Shown: piece after piece, positions 1 through 7,840 of the stretch
How the letters are laid out: each line of letters opens with the position of its first letter
How positions within the stretch are numbered: position 1 is the stretch's first letter
DNA from: Nocardioides soli
Lineage (GTDB): Bacteria > Actinomycetota > Actinomycetes > Propionibacteriales > Nocardioidaceae
DNA length: 48,941 nt
Assembly (NCBI RefSeq): GCF_014191495.1
Contig: NZ_JACHWR010000008.1
Location: 1-48,941, forward strand
Reading direction: 5' to 3'
Notes under the pieces: generated by a model
Database searches by the model: none
Told to the model about the DNA's origin: nothing
Seen by the model: only the letters and a program-made list of their open reading frames with translations
Translations under genes and position numbers: made by a program

Positions 1-794
1 TCGCCCACGGTGCGGCCGGCCACCAGCACGGCCGCGGCCTCGATCAGCGCCGGGACGCCCCACTGCAGGAGGGTCTGGATCTCGAGGTCGATCTCCGCGA
101 CGGGCCGGTGCACGACGTACAGCTGCCAGGCCCGCCAGGCGATCGCGACCCCGGCGCCGGCGACGAGCACGAACAGCCCGTCGCAGACCATGCCGGTCCA
201 GCGCCGGCCGACGCTGACGCGCGTGGGCAGCGGCCGGACCCGCGGCCGGTGCCGGCGCAGCAGCCCGGCGGCGAGCACCCCGCCGACGAAGGCGCCGAAC
301 GTGTTCACGATCAGGTCGTCGACGTCGAGGAGCCGGTAGGGGCAGGGGTACAGGCCCCACAGCGCCGTGCCCTGGGTGCACTCGATCGCCAGCGAGATCC
401 CGAAGCCGAGCAGCGTCGTGACCAGGACGCCGCGACGCAGGACGAGCCGCACGAAGAAGCCGAGCGGCACGAAGAGCGCGACGTTCAGGGCGACCTGGAG
501 GAACGCCGGGTCGCGCAGCAGGTCGACCGCCCGCGCCGGGTCGATCTCGCCGATCGTCGCGAACGGCACCGTCTGCCGGCCGACGCAGCGGTAGTCGCCG
601 GCCGGCAACGGCAGCAGCGTGTAGGTCCACAGCGCCAGGCCGTAGACGGCGGCGCTCACCAGCACCAGCAGGTCGCCCGGTCCGAGGCGCCCGTCGCGTC
701 GGTACTGCACCGCCGCGACCGGCGCGAGCAGGAGCACCGACAGGCCCGATCCGAGCACGATCGCGATGACCGCGTTCAGGGTCTGGTCCGACAC
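1..794 (-). CDS. VanZ-family membrane protein (3' end outside window)
   Basis: Hydrophobic protein entering from the left edge; its C-terminus is not in the window. GTG start at 794, reading VSDQTLNAVIAIVLGSGLSV. The VanZ signature is clear: several membrane helices, a loop with NVALFVPLGFFVRL, then a segment with IECTQG and DVDDLIVNTFGAFVGG. After about residue 190 an R-R-W-T-G-M-V-C-D-G-L-F-V stretch begins another hydrophobic pair that resembles the start of an RDD domain, so this may be a VanZ-RDD fusion. VanZ proteins are membrane proteins of largely unknown role; one member gives low-level teicoplanin resistance. A TACGGT -10-like box at 801-806 lies 6 nt before the GTG, so the message is probably leaderless. 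Family call firm, function open. Confidence 0.8.
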   Translation of the reverse strand, partial: MSDQTLNAVIAIVLGSGLSVLLLAPVAAVQYRRDGRLGPGDLLVLVSAAVYGLALWTYTLLPLPAGDYRCVGRQTVPFATIGEIDPARAVDLLRDPAFLQVALNVALFVPLGFFVRLVLRRGVLVTTLLGFGISLAIECTQGTALWGLYPCPYRLLDVDDLIVNTFGAFVGGVLAAGLLRRHRPRVRPLPTRVSVGRRWTGMVCDGLFVLVAGAGVAIAWRAWQLYVVHRPVAEIDLEIQTLLQWGVPALIEAAAVLVAGRTVG

Positions 795-836
795 CCGCCC
801 ACCGTAGTAGGAGGCTGCCGCGGGTCAGCCCGGGTG

Positions 837-3824
837 TCAGCCGTCGACCCGGACCAGCGTGATGTCGTCGGAGTCGGGGTAGGTCAGGTAGCCCAGGTAG
901 CGCACGCCGGCGACCAGGCCGCCCCAGGACAGGTCGACCGAGGTCTTCCGGTTGGCCCGCACCGGAACCGGGTCGGGCGTGAGCCGGAGGCCGCCGGCGG
1001 TGGCCGCCGGGTTGACGTCCCAGAAGTCGAAGCCGTAGGCCATCGGGGAGCCCTGGTCTCCCGCGGAGAAGCCCGCGACCTGGACGAGGTAGGTGCCGGG
1101 ATCCGGGTTGCGCAGCGTGACGGCCTCGTCGCCGGACGCCGTACCGGACTGCCCGGCGATCGCGAACGCGTCCTCGATGTTGCACGACGTCGACGACAGC
1201 ACGGTCAGGTCGAGGTCGGCGGTGTCGTCGACCGCGTCGACCTGGAAGCGGGCCAGCGTGGTCTCGGGGGTGACGGTCACGCACTGGTAGTCGTCCGTGC
1301 CGGCCGCGACGGAGTCGTTCACGGTGGTGGACTGCGCCAGGCCCCGGGCGTTGGCGTCGAGGTCGCCGGTGAAGCCGGCGACGAGCGGCACGCTCACCGA
1401 GCCGCTCGGCCCGGTGCCGGTGACCGCCGCCGGAGCGTCGACCGAGACCGGCCGGAGCGCGACCGGCAGCCGCACGGTGGTCGGCCCCTCGAGCACCACC
1501 GCGCCCTGGCTGTAGCGGCCGAGCTTCGCGTTGGTGCGGTGGAACACGAACTTCACGTCGATGGCGTCGTTCTTGCGGTCCGAGCGGATCCGCGCCGGCG
1601 AGGTCTTCACGGTGAAGCCGGGCACCGAGGCGGAGATCTCCCAGACGCCGGGCCGGGTCGCCTGGAAGGTACGCCGCAGCGTGGTCTTCGCCGTGACGGC
1701 GCCGTCGGCCAGCGACGGGACGTTGACCTTCTTCGGCGCCAGGGCGGGCGTTCCGGTCGCGATGCCCTGCTGGGTCACGAACCCGCGCCACTGCACCGGG
1801 GTGGAGGTCACGAACAGCCCGGGGTCGAAGAACCTGCGGGGGGTGACCTCGCCGGCGCCCTGGGCGAGGGCGTCCTTGGACTCCGCGCCCTTCTCGGTCA
1901 GCGCGGGCCGCGCCGTCGTCATCAGCGCGGACTTGATCTGCATCGGCGTCCACTGGGGGCGCTCGCCGTGGATGAACGCCGCGAGGCCGGCGATGTGCGG
2001 CGCGGCCATCGACGTACCGGAGTAGAGGTCGTACTTGCGGCCGGAGTTCGACGGCGGCGAGACCGCGGCCAGCACGCTCACGCCCGGGGCGGAGACGTCC
2101 GGCTTGAGCAGGTCGCCGCCGGAGACCAGCGTCGGGCCGCGCGAGGAGAAGCCCGCCACCTGCGGCAGCGGCGTCTGGTGCCTGGTCCGGTTGCCGAGCA
2201 CGAACTCGGCGCGCGCCTTGCTGCCGGCCTCGCCCAGGTAGTCGAAGAGCCGGGTGCCGTCGGTGTCGGAGATGTGGACGGTCGGCACCGCGTGGAAGTC
2301 GGCGTCCAGGCTGTTCGGCGACGGGTTGACCAGGATCATCGCGACCCCGCCGGCGCGCTCGACCTCGTCGCTCTTCGCCACCCGGTCGTAGACGCCGCGC
2401 AGGCAGACGACGATCCTGCCCTTCACCTGGTCGCGGTCGAGGGACTTCGGCCCGCAGATGTCGGCGTCGCCGTCGGCCGCACCGGCGGCGGCCGCCCTGC
2501 TGGCGTCGACGACGCGCGTGCTCGGCACCGGGTCGGTGGAGACGGAGGCGCCGACGATCCGCTTGCCGTTGCCGAGGACGATCGTGTTCTCGTAGTTGTA
2601 GCTGGTGGTCGCCGCGACGGTCGTGACCCAGGGGGCCGGGTGGTCGAGCGTCGACGGGTCGGGCCCGGAGTTGCCGGCGGAGGCGGAGACGAAGATGCCG
2701 GCCTCGGCCGCCCCCTCGAAGGCGAGCTCGACGGCGTCCAGGGTCGGGCTCGCGCCACCGCCGATCGAGAAGTTGATGACGTCGACGCCGTCGATGACGG
2801 CCTGCTCGATCGCCGCGATCGAGTCGGCGTTGTTGCAGCCGCTGTCGTCGGGGTCGGCGGCCTCCCAGCAGACCTTGTACACCGCGAGCCGGGCGGCCGG
2901 CGCCATCCCCACGACCCGGCCGAACCGGCGACCCTCGGTGCGCACCTTCTCGACCACGCCACCGGCGGCGGTGCTGGCCGTGTGGGTGCCGTGGCCGCTG
3001 CCGTCCCGGGCCGAGAGCTGCTCGGTCCTGGCCAGCTTGGCTGCCGGCACCGTCTGCAGGAAGCTGTCGGCGTAGTAGCGGGCGCCGATGATCTTCGTGG
3101 TGCAGTCGCGCTTGTGCCACTTCTCCGCGATCTGGCAGCGCCCGCGGAAGACCTGTCCGTCGACCTTCTCCATCCGGGTCTTCTCGCCTCGGCGCGAGAC
3201 GTCCCAGGTGGTCTTCGGCTTCGTCGTCAGCTTCTCGCCCGCGAACGACTTCGACTCCGGCCAGATCCCCGAGTCCAGGTCGCCGATCACGACGCCGGCG
3301 CCGGCGTCGTGACGGCCGCCGTGCCGCGCCCAGGCGCCGTGGCGGCCGGTCAACCCGAGGAAGTCCGGCGAGTGCCAGGTGGTGAGGCGCAGGGTGCGGG
3401 ACTTCTCGACGAGCAGCACCCGGCGGTCGGTCGACAGGTCGAAGGCCTGCTCCTTCGTCAGGTCCGCGACGAACCCGTTGGCGGCCACCGTGAAGTCCTG
3501 CACCGTCTCCGTGCCGTGGTCGCGGGCGACCTCGGCATGGGTGCGCCGGAGGTGGGCGGAGTACGCCGCCACGCGGGCCGACCGGGCGTTGAACTGCCCC
3601 GTCGTCGACCGGGTCGCCGCGTAGCTGCCGGTGCCCCCGGCGTAGCCCGTGGCCGCGGGCGCGCGCAACAGCACGATGTAGCGGCCGTCGGCGAGCGAGC
3701 TGGGCGCCGGGCGGGTCTTGGCGTGCGCCGACGGGACCGGGACGATCGCGAGCAGTGCCGCGATGACGACTCCGATCCCGAGGACGCGCACCCTGGCCGA
3801 ACCCGCCACCCCAGAGAAGCTCAC
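837..3824 (-). CDS. Secreted subtilisin-like serine protease (S8) with PA insert
   Basis: Large extracellular subtilase of about 995 residues. It starts with a Sec signal peptide (hydrophobic stretch ending PVPSAHA) and an inhibitor I9 propeptide. The S8 domain has catalytic Asp in DLDSGIWPES (about D184), His in GSGHGTHTAS (H278), oxyanion Asn in SAGNSGP (N385) and Ser in YSGTSMAAPH (S605). A PA domain (about 445-550) is inserted between His/Asn and Ser, as in plant-type and cucumisin-like subtilases. A beta-rich Fn3-like region follows, and the last 150 residues look like a PPC-type domain (DDYQCVTVTPET...). The start is uncertain: GTG 3824 is used here; TTG 3836 and GTG 3809 are in frame and also keep the signal peptide. 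It probably degrades extracellular protein. It lies 34-46 bp downstream of the phosphatase gene, depending on the start. Confidence 0.93.
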   Translation of the reverse strand: MSFSGVAGSARVRVLGIGVVIAALLAIVPVPSAHAKTRPAPSSLADGRYIVLLRAPAATGYAGGTGSYAATRSTTGQFNARSARVAAYSAHLRRTHAEVARDHGTETVQDFTVAANGFVADLTKEQAFDLSTDRRVLLVEKSRTLRLTTWHSPDFLGLTGRHGAWARHGGRHDAGAGVVIGDLDSGIWPESKSFAGEKLTTKPKTTWDVSRRGEKTRMEKVDGQVFRGRCQIAEKWHKRDCTTKIIGARYYADSFLQTVPAAKLARTEQLSARDGSGHGTHTASTAAGGVVEKVRTEGRRFGRVVGMAPAARLAVYKVCWEAADPDDSGCNNADSIAAIEQAVIDGVDVINFSIGGGASPTLDAVELAFEGAAEAGIFVSASAGNSGPDPSTLDHPAPWVTTVAATTSYNYENTIVLGNGKRIVGASVSTDPVPSTRVVDASRAAAAGAADGDADICGPKSLDRDQVKGRIVVCLRGVYDRVAKSDEVERAGGVAMILVNPSPNSLDADFHAVPTVHISDTDGTRLFDYLGEAGSKARAEFVLGNRTRHQTPLPQVAGFSSRGPTLVSGGDLLKPDVSAPGVSVLAAVSPPSNSGRKYDLYSGTSMAAPHIAGLAAFIHGERPQWTPMQIKSALMTTARPALTEKGAESKDALAQGAGEVTPRRFFDPGLFVTSTPVQWRGFVTQQGIATGTPALAPKKVNVPSLADGAVTAKTTLRRTFQATRPGVWEISASVPGFTVKTSPARIRSDRKNDAIDVKFVFHRTNAKLGRYSQGAVVLEGPTTVRLPVALRPVSVDAPAAVTGTGPSGSVSVPLVAGFTGDLDANARGLAQSTTVNDSVAAGTDDYQCVTVTPETTLARFQVDAVDDTADLDLTVLSSTSCNIEDAFAIAGQSGTASGDEAVTLRNPDPGTYLVQVAGFSAGDQGSPMAYGFDFWDVNPAATAGGLRLTPDPVPVRANRKTSVDLSWGGLVAGVRYLGYLTYPDSDDITLVRVDG

Positions 3825-3870
3825 CGGCCCACTCAACGGCAGCGGCGCGGCCCCGTCAAGCCGCGCGGCT

Positions 3871-4536
3871 TCAGCGGTAGGTGAGGTGCTCGCTCTCGAG
3901 GTGCGGGTGCTCGTTGAAGGTCAGCAGCCGCGCTCCGGTGGAGCCGACGACGACCCGGGTGACCGAGGAGTTCACGAGCACGGTGTTGAGGCGGCTCCAG
4001 AGCCGGGCGTGCGTCGCATCGTCCGCCTCGGGGTCGACGAGATCGGCGCAGACCGACGCGATGGGCCCGCCCGAGCTGACGACGACGGCGGTCCCGCCGG
4101 GTCCGGCGTGCGCGGCCGCGGCAGCGAAGGAGGCCCGGACCCGGCCCCGGAACGCCGGCCACGGCTCGGCGTACTCGTCGTCGTGGCCGCCGCCGCACCA
4201 GCGCGCGGTGGCGAGCTCGAAGACGCGCTGGAACTCGCGCCGGTCCAGCTCGCCGGCGGGCGCGTCGGGGTGGGCCGCGACCACGCCCAGGTGGTCGAAC
4301 TCGTCCCACCCGTGATCGACGGCCGCCGCCGGCCAGCCGCCCGGCGCGGACATCGCCTCCGCCGTCTCCCGGTGCCGCCTCATGCCGCCGCGCAGCACGG
4401 TCGTCGGCTCGACCTTCCGATCGCGCAGCCACCGGCCCAGCAGCCGCCCCTGCTCCCAGCCGGCGCCGGACAGCACGTCGTAGTCGTCGGCGCCGAACGA
4501 CGCCTGCCCGTGCCGGACCAGCAACACCACGCCCAT
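3871..4536 (-). CDS. Histidine phosphatase superfamily protein (branch 1)
   Basis: A 221-residue protein with the phosphoglycerate-mutase-like fold. The N-terminal catalytic motif LVRHGQASF (R8, H9, G10) is intact and arginines follow in GGMRRHRETAEAM. The place where the second catalytic His is normally found reads VVVSSGGPIAS (S154-S155), so that His is missing, as in a subset of bacterial members with an S/T-S-G-G motif. The C-terminal FNEHPHLE is typical of this subset. The substrate cannot be told from sequence. ATG 4536 is preceded by a TAGCCT -10-like box (4544-4549) with a 7-nt gap, which suggests a leaderless message. Confidence 0.85.
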   Translation of the reverse strand: MGVVLLVRHGQASFGADDYDVLSGAGWEQGRLLGRWLRDRKVEPTTVLRGGMRRHRETAEAMSAPGGWPAAAVDHGWDEFDHLGVVAAHPDAPAGELDRREFQRVFELATARWCGGGHDDEYAEPWPAFRGRVRASFAAAAAHAGPGGTAVVVSSGGPIASVCADLVDPEADDATHARLWSRLNTVLVNSSVTRVVVGSTGARLLTFNEHPHLESEHLTYR

Positions 4537-4799
4537 GCGCCGCAGGCTAGACGAACGACGAATTCGGGCGATTCGCCGGCCGCCGTTCGGGACTAGTGTC
4601 GTGCGTTGGAAGTTGTTGAACGGTTGGCGTGCTCACGGTGCGTGCGCTGCCAGGCGCCGGAGCGCCGCCATACCCGCTCGTCTCGCAAGCGACGGCAACG
4701 CAGCAGAGCGCGTGCCATGGGTGCGCGAAGCGCACCAGAACTTCTGACGCACGGCACTAGCGTCCGAAGGTCAGCAATCCGCACGGAGGGAGGTCCACG
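4537..4799. other. Divergent intergenic region, possible long 5' leader
   Basis: 263 bp between two divergent genes. A TAGTGT -10-like box sits at 4594-4599 on the plus strand, with TTCGCC 16 bp upstream (4572-4577). If used, the plus-strand gene at 4800 would have a leader of about 195 nt. Within the leader, GTG 4601 opens a 48-codon frame ending at 4747 (VRWKLLNGWRAHGACAARRR...), basic in its first half, with no database-type motif I recognise. A TTG at 4606 opens another frame that runs into the next gene out of frame. No strong terminator hairpin is visible. I cannot say whether the leader codes for a peptide or acts as RNA. Confidence 0.35.
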
Positions 4800-5393
4800 A
4801 TGTTCATCCAGATCATCCAGGGGAGGTGCACCCGACAGCCGGAGCTGCGCACGGTGCTCGATCGCTGGCCGCAGGAGCTCGGGCCGACGGCCGAGGGCTG
4901 GCTCGGGGGCACCTACGGCTTCACCGACGACGACATGTTCGTCGCCGTGGTCCGCTTCACCGACCGGGAGCTCGCGATGAGGAACTCCGAGCGCCCCGAG
5001 CAGAGCAGGTGGGCCGAGGAGATGATGGCGCTCTTCGACGGCCCGGTGGAGTTCCACGACTGCGACGACGTCAGCCTGCTGCTCGACGGCGGCTCCGACG
5101 ACGCCGGCTTCGTGCAGGTGATCCGGGGCAAGGTCGACGACCCCGAGCGGCTGCGCGCGATGATGACCAGCGATCCGACCGAGCTCAAGCGGATGCGCCC
5201 GGAGATCCTCGGCGCCACGCTCGCGATCGAGCCGGACGGCACCTTCACCGAGACGGTCGCCTTCACCGACGAGGCGAGCGCCCGCGAGGGCGAGTCGGTC
5301 GAGCCGCCCCCCGACGTCCGCACCGAGCTGGAGTACGCCATGCACGGCGCGACCTTCTACGACCTGCACCATCCCTGGTTCTCGTCGCACTGA
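4800..5393 (+). CDS. Hypothetical protein with two ABM-like repeats
   Basis: A 197-residue soluble protein, no signal peptide. It reads as two similar halves: FIQIIQGRCTRQPELRTVLDRW...GWLGGTYGFTDDDMFVAVVRF and GFVQVIRGKVDDPERLRAMM...EILGATLAIEPDGTFTETVAF. Each half fits the beta-alpha-beta-beta pattern of a dimeric alpha/beta-barrel (ABM-like) domain, so the chain could form a pseudo-dimer by itself. The ends differ (DCDDVSLLL after repeat 1; HGATFYDLHHPWF after repeat 2). Function unknown. The start is firm: GGGAGG at 4788-4793 lies 6 nt before the ATG. It converges on the fadB-like gene across a palindromic repeat. Confidence 0.82.
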   Translation: MFIQIIQGRCTRQPELRTVLDRWPQELGPTAEGWLGGTYGFTDDDMFVAVVRFTDRELAMRNSERPEQSRWAEEMMALFDGPVEFHDCDDVSLLLDGGSDDAGFVQVIRGKVDDPERLRAMMTSDPTELKRMRPEILGATLAIEPDGTFTETVAFTDEASAREGESVEPPPDVRTELEYAMHGATFYDLHHPWFSSH

Positions 5394-5403
5394 GGAGCCA
5401 GCC

Positions 5404-5494
5404 GGTTTCGGCTGTCAGCAGCCAAGACCCGCACGCCGCGCCGAGCAGCCACGGCGTGTCGTGCGGGTTTCGGCTGTCAGCAGCCGAAACCCGC
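5404..5494. repeat. Palindromic repeat element, family A, copy 1
   Basis: Three-stem palindromic element between convergent genes. Hairpin 1 has arms GGTTTCGGCTG (5404-5414) and CAGCCAAGACC (5419-5429) around a TCAG loop. Hairpin 2 (5463-5494) has a perfect 14-bp stem around the same TCAG loop. The segment between them has pairing arms CCCGCACG (5428-5435) and CGTGCGGG (5460-5467). The same arrangement recurs at 47368-47456. Hairpin 2 ends 4 bp before the stop codon of the minus-strand gene, so it may also act as a bidirectional terminator. Confidence 0.85.
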
Positions 5495-5498
5495 CCGC

Positions 5499-7691
5499 CT
5501 ACGCCGGGAACGAGCCCCCGGAGGCAGCCAGGTCGCGCAGGTACGCCGAGGGCCGGAACCGCTCGCCGTACGCATCCGCGAGCTCGTCGGCACGCGCCAC
5601 GAAGGCTGCCAGGCCGATCTCGCCGGAAGCACTCTCGTAGCCCTGCATGAACTGCGCGGCGCCGCCGGTCATCGCCGGGAAGCCGATGCCCATGATCGAG
5701 CCGATGTTCGCCGCGGCCGCGGACTCGATGACGCCCTCCTCGAAGCACTTCGCGGTCTCGATGGCCTCGACGAAGAGCATCCGGTCCTTCAGGTCCTGGA
5801 AGGGGACCGCGTCGGCGATCGGGAACAGTTCGGCCAGCCCGGACCACACCGACCCGCGCTTCCCGTCGGCGTACTCGTAGAAGCCGGCGCCCGCGAGCCG
5901 CGACGGGCGGCCGGCCGCGATCATCCTCTCGACGACCAGGGTGCCCGGATGCGGCTCGTGGTCGGCGCCGTCACGTTCGGCGGCGGCCCGGGTCGCCTGG
6001 GCGATCTTGGCCATCAGCTCCATGTTCAGCTCGTCGGTGAGCTGCAGCGGGCCGACCGGGTAGCCGGACTGGGTCGCGGCGCGCTCGATCGAATAGGGCC
6101 GCTGGCCCTCGGCGACCATCGCGAGGCCCTCGTTGACCATCGTGCCGATCACCCGTGAGGTGTAGAAGCCGCGGCTGTCGTTGACGACGATCGGCGTCTT
6201 CCTGATCTGCTGCACCACGTCGTACGCCTTGGCCAGCGCGGCGTCGGAGGTCTCCTTGCCCCTGATGATCTCGACCAGCGGCATCTTGTCGACGGGGCTG
6301 AAGAAGTGCAGCCCGATGAAGTCGGCCGGGCGGTCCACGCCGGTCGCGAGCTCGGTGATCGGCAGGGTCGAGGTGTTCGAGCAGAGCAGCGCGTCGGCGT
6401 TGACGTACGGCGCGATCTCGGCGAAGACCTGCTGCTTGAGCGACGGGTCCTCGAAGACCGCCTCGATCACCAGGTCGCAGCCGGCCAGGTCGGCCGGGTC
6501 GGCGGTCGGGGTGATCCGGTCGAGCAGCTCCTGGCTCAACTCCGGAGTCAGCTTGCCGCGCGAGATCGCCTTGGCATTGAGCTTCTCCGAGTACTCCTTG
6601 CCCCGCGCAGCGCTCTCGACCGAGACGTCCTTCAGCACGACCTGCATGCCCGCGCGGGCGCAGGAGTAGGCGATGCCCGCGCCCATCATGCCGGCGCCGA
6701 GTACGCCGACCTTGGTGGCCCGGTACGGCTCGATGCCCTGCGGGCGGAGCTTGCCGGCGTTGATCGCCTGCAGGTCGAAGAAGAACGCCTGGATCATGTT
6801 CTTCGCGCCCTGGTTGACGATCAGGCTGGTCAGGTAGCGCGACTCGATCCGCGACGCGGTGTCGAAGTCGACGCTCGCGCCCTCGACCGCCGCGGACAGG
6901 ATCGCGCGCGGCGCCGGGTAGACGGCACCCTTGGTCTGCTTGCGCAGCAGGGCGGGGAACGCCGGAAGGAACGCCGCGAGGGCCGGGGTCTTCGGGGTGC
7001 CGCCGGGCATCTTGTAGCCGGGCTTGTCCCAGGGGTTCTGGGCCGCGTCGGGGTTGGCCTTGATCCACGCCTTCGCGGCGGGCACGAGCTCCTCGCGGGT
7101 CGCGACCAGCTCGTCGACCAGGCCCTTCTCCTTCGCGGCCTCCGGTGAGAACTGGGTGCCGGGGAGCAGCACGTCCATCAGCCCCTGCTGCAGCCCGAGC
7201 AGGCGTACGACGCGCGTGACGCCGCCGCCGCCCGGGAGCAGGCCCAGGGTCGACTCGGGCAGGCCGATCTTGACCGCGCGGTCGTCGACGGCGACGCGGT
7301 GGTTGCAGGCCAGGCAGATCTCGTAGCCGCCGCCGAGCGCGGCGCCGTTGATCGCGGCGACGACGGGGCGCGGGTAGAGCTCGAGCCTGCGCAGCCCGGC
7401 CTTGACGGCCTCGCCCATCGCGAAGACGTCGGCGGCGGAGTCCTTGGTGGCGGCCATCATGTTCTTGAGGTTGCCGCCGGCGAAGAAGGTCTTCTTCGCG
7501 CTCGCGATCACGACGCCGGTCACGTCGTCCTGCTCGTCGTACAGCCGCTGCACGGCCGCCGCCATCGAGGACTGGTAGAGCTCGGTCATCGTGTTGGCGC
7601 TCGACGTCGGGTCGTCCATCGTCAGGGTGACGATGCCGTCGGCGTCGCGCTCGTAGTGGACCGCGGTCTGCTGCTCGGTGCTGGTGCTCAT
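5499..7691 (-). CDS. fadB: FadB-like enoyl-CoA hydratase / 3-hydroxyacyl-CoA dehydrogenase
   Basis: Alpha subunit of the fatty-acid beta-oxidation complex, 730 residues, normal length. The N-terminal crotonase domain hydrates 2-enoyl-CoA: the oxyanion loop and catalytic glutamates are seen in NGAALGGGYE (E124) and IGLPEST (E146). The NAD-binding Rossmann fold starts at VGVLGAGMMGAGIA (about 328-340), and the dehydrogenase catalytic His is in GLHFFSPVDKM (H462). C-terminal 3HCDH domains hold GFYTSRV and a second helical copy. It oxidises the product to 3-ketoacyl-CoA for the thiolase encoded just upstream (149 bp gap holding a repeat). Both are probably transcribed from the MerR-controlled promoter near 9100. 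The ATG at 7691 fits the family N-terminus. Confidence 0.95.
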   Translation of the reverse strand: MSTSTEQQTAVHYERDADGIVTLTMDDPTSSANTMTELYQSSMAAAVQRLYDEQDDVTGVVIASAKKTFFAGGNLKNMMAATKDSAADVFAMGEAVKAGLRRLELYPRPVVAAINGAALGGGYEICLACNHRVAVDDRAVKIGLPESTLGLLPGGGGVTRVVRLLGLQQGLMDVLLPGTQFSPEAAKEKGLVDELVATREELVPAAKAWIKANPDAAQNPWDKPGYKMPGGTPKTPALAAFLPAFPALLRKQTKGAVYPAPRAILSAAVEGASVDFDTASRIESRYLTSLIVNQGAKNMIQAFFFDLQAINAGKLRPQGIEPYRATKVGVLGAGMMGAGIAYSCARAGMQVVLKDVSVESAARGKEYSEKLNAKAISRGKLTPELSQELLDRITPTADPADLAGCDLVIEAVFEDPSLKQQVFAEIAPYVNADALLCSNTSTLPITELATGVDRPADFIGLHFFSPVDKMPLVEIIRGKETSDAALAKAYDVVQQIRKTPIVVNDSRGFYTSRVIGTMVNEGLAMVAEGQRPYSIERAATQSGYPVGPLQLTDELNMELMAKIAQATRAAAERDGADHEPHPGTLVVERMIAAGRPSRLAGAGFYEYADGKRGSVWSGLAELFPIADAVPFQDLKDRMLFVEAIETAKCFEEGVIESAAAANIGSIMGIGFPAMTGGAAQFMQGYESASGEIGLAAFVARADELADAYGERFRPSAYLRDLAASGGSFPA

Positions 7692-7712
7692 GGTCTGTCC
7701 TGTCTGGATGAC

Positions 7713-7756
7713 GGTGGTCGAGGTGCGAGGCGCGCCGGCGCCGAGCCTCGAACCAC
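7713..7756. repeat. Palindromic repeat element, family B, single unit
   Basis: A 44-bp unit starting GGTGGTCGAGGTGCGAGGCG and ending CGAGCCTCGAACCACC, lying between the thiolase and fadB genes. The ends pair (GGTGGTTCGAGGCTCG-type arms) around a GC-rich centre. It matches the right-hand unit of the double element at 24532-24630 at nearly every base. Because it sits inside an apparent operon it could modulate fadB expression or mRNA processing. Confidence 0.8.
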
Positions 7757-7840
7757 CGCTGTGGAGTTGCTGTTCTGACCTGCGGCCCGCGTCCGCCTCA
7801 CCGAGTTCGACACGCGGGTCAACCTGGCGCCTGTCGGCTC

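Noticed and set aside
3824..3836. TTG start at 3836 for the subtilase
   Set aside because: TTG starts are rare among the neighbours and no ribosome-binding site favours it; GTG 3824 keeps the full signal peptide.
108..3884. Very long plus-strand open frame (about 1258 codons) opposite the subtilase gene
   Set aside because: It is a codon-bias shadow: the minus strand encodes a complete subtilase with all catalytic motifs, and the plus-strand translation is low-complexity Arg/Asp/Gly/Ala-rich with no domain.
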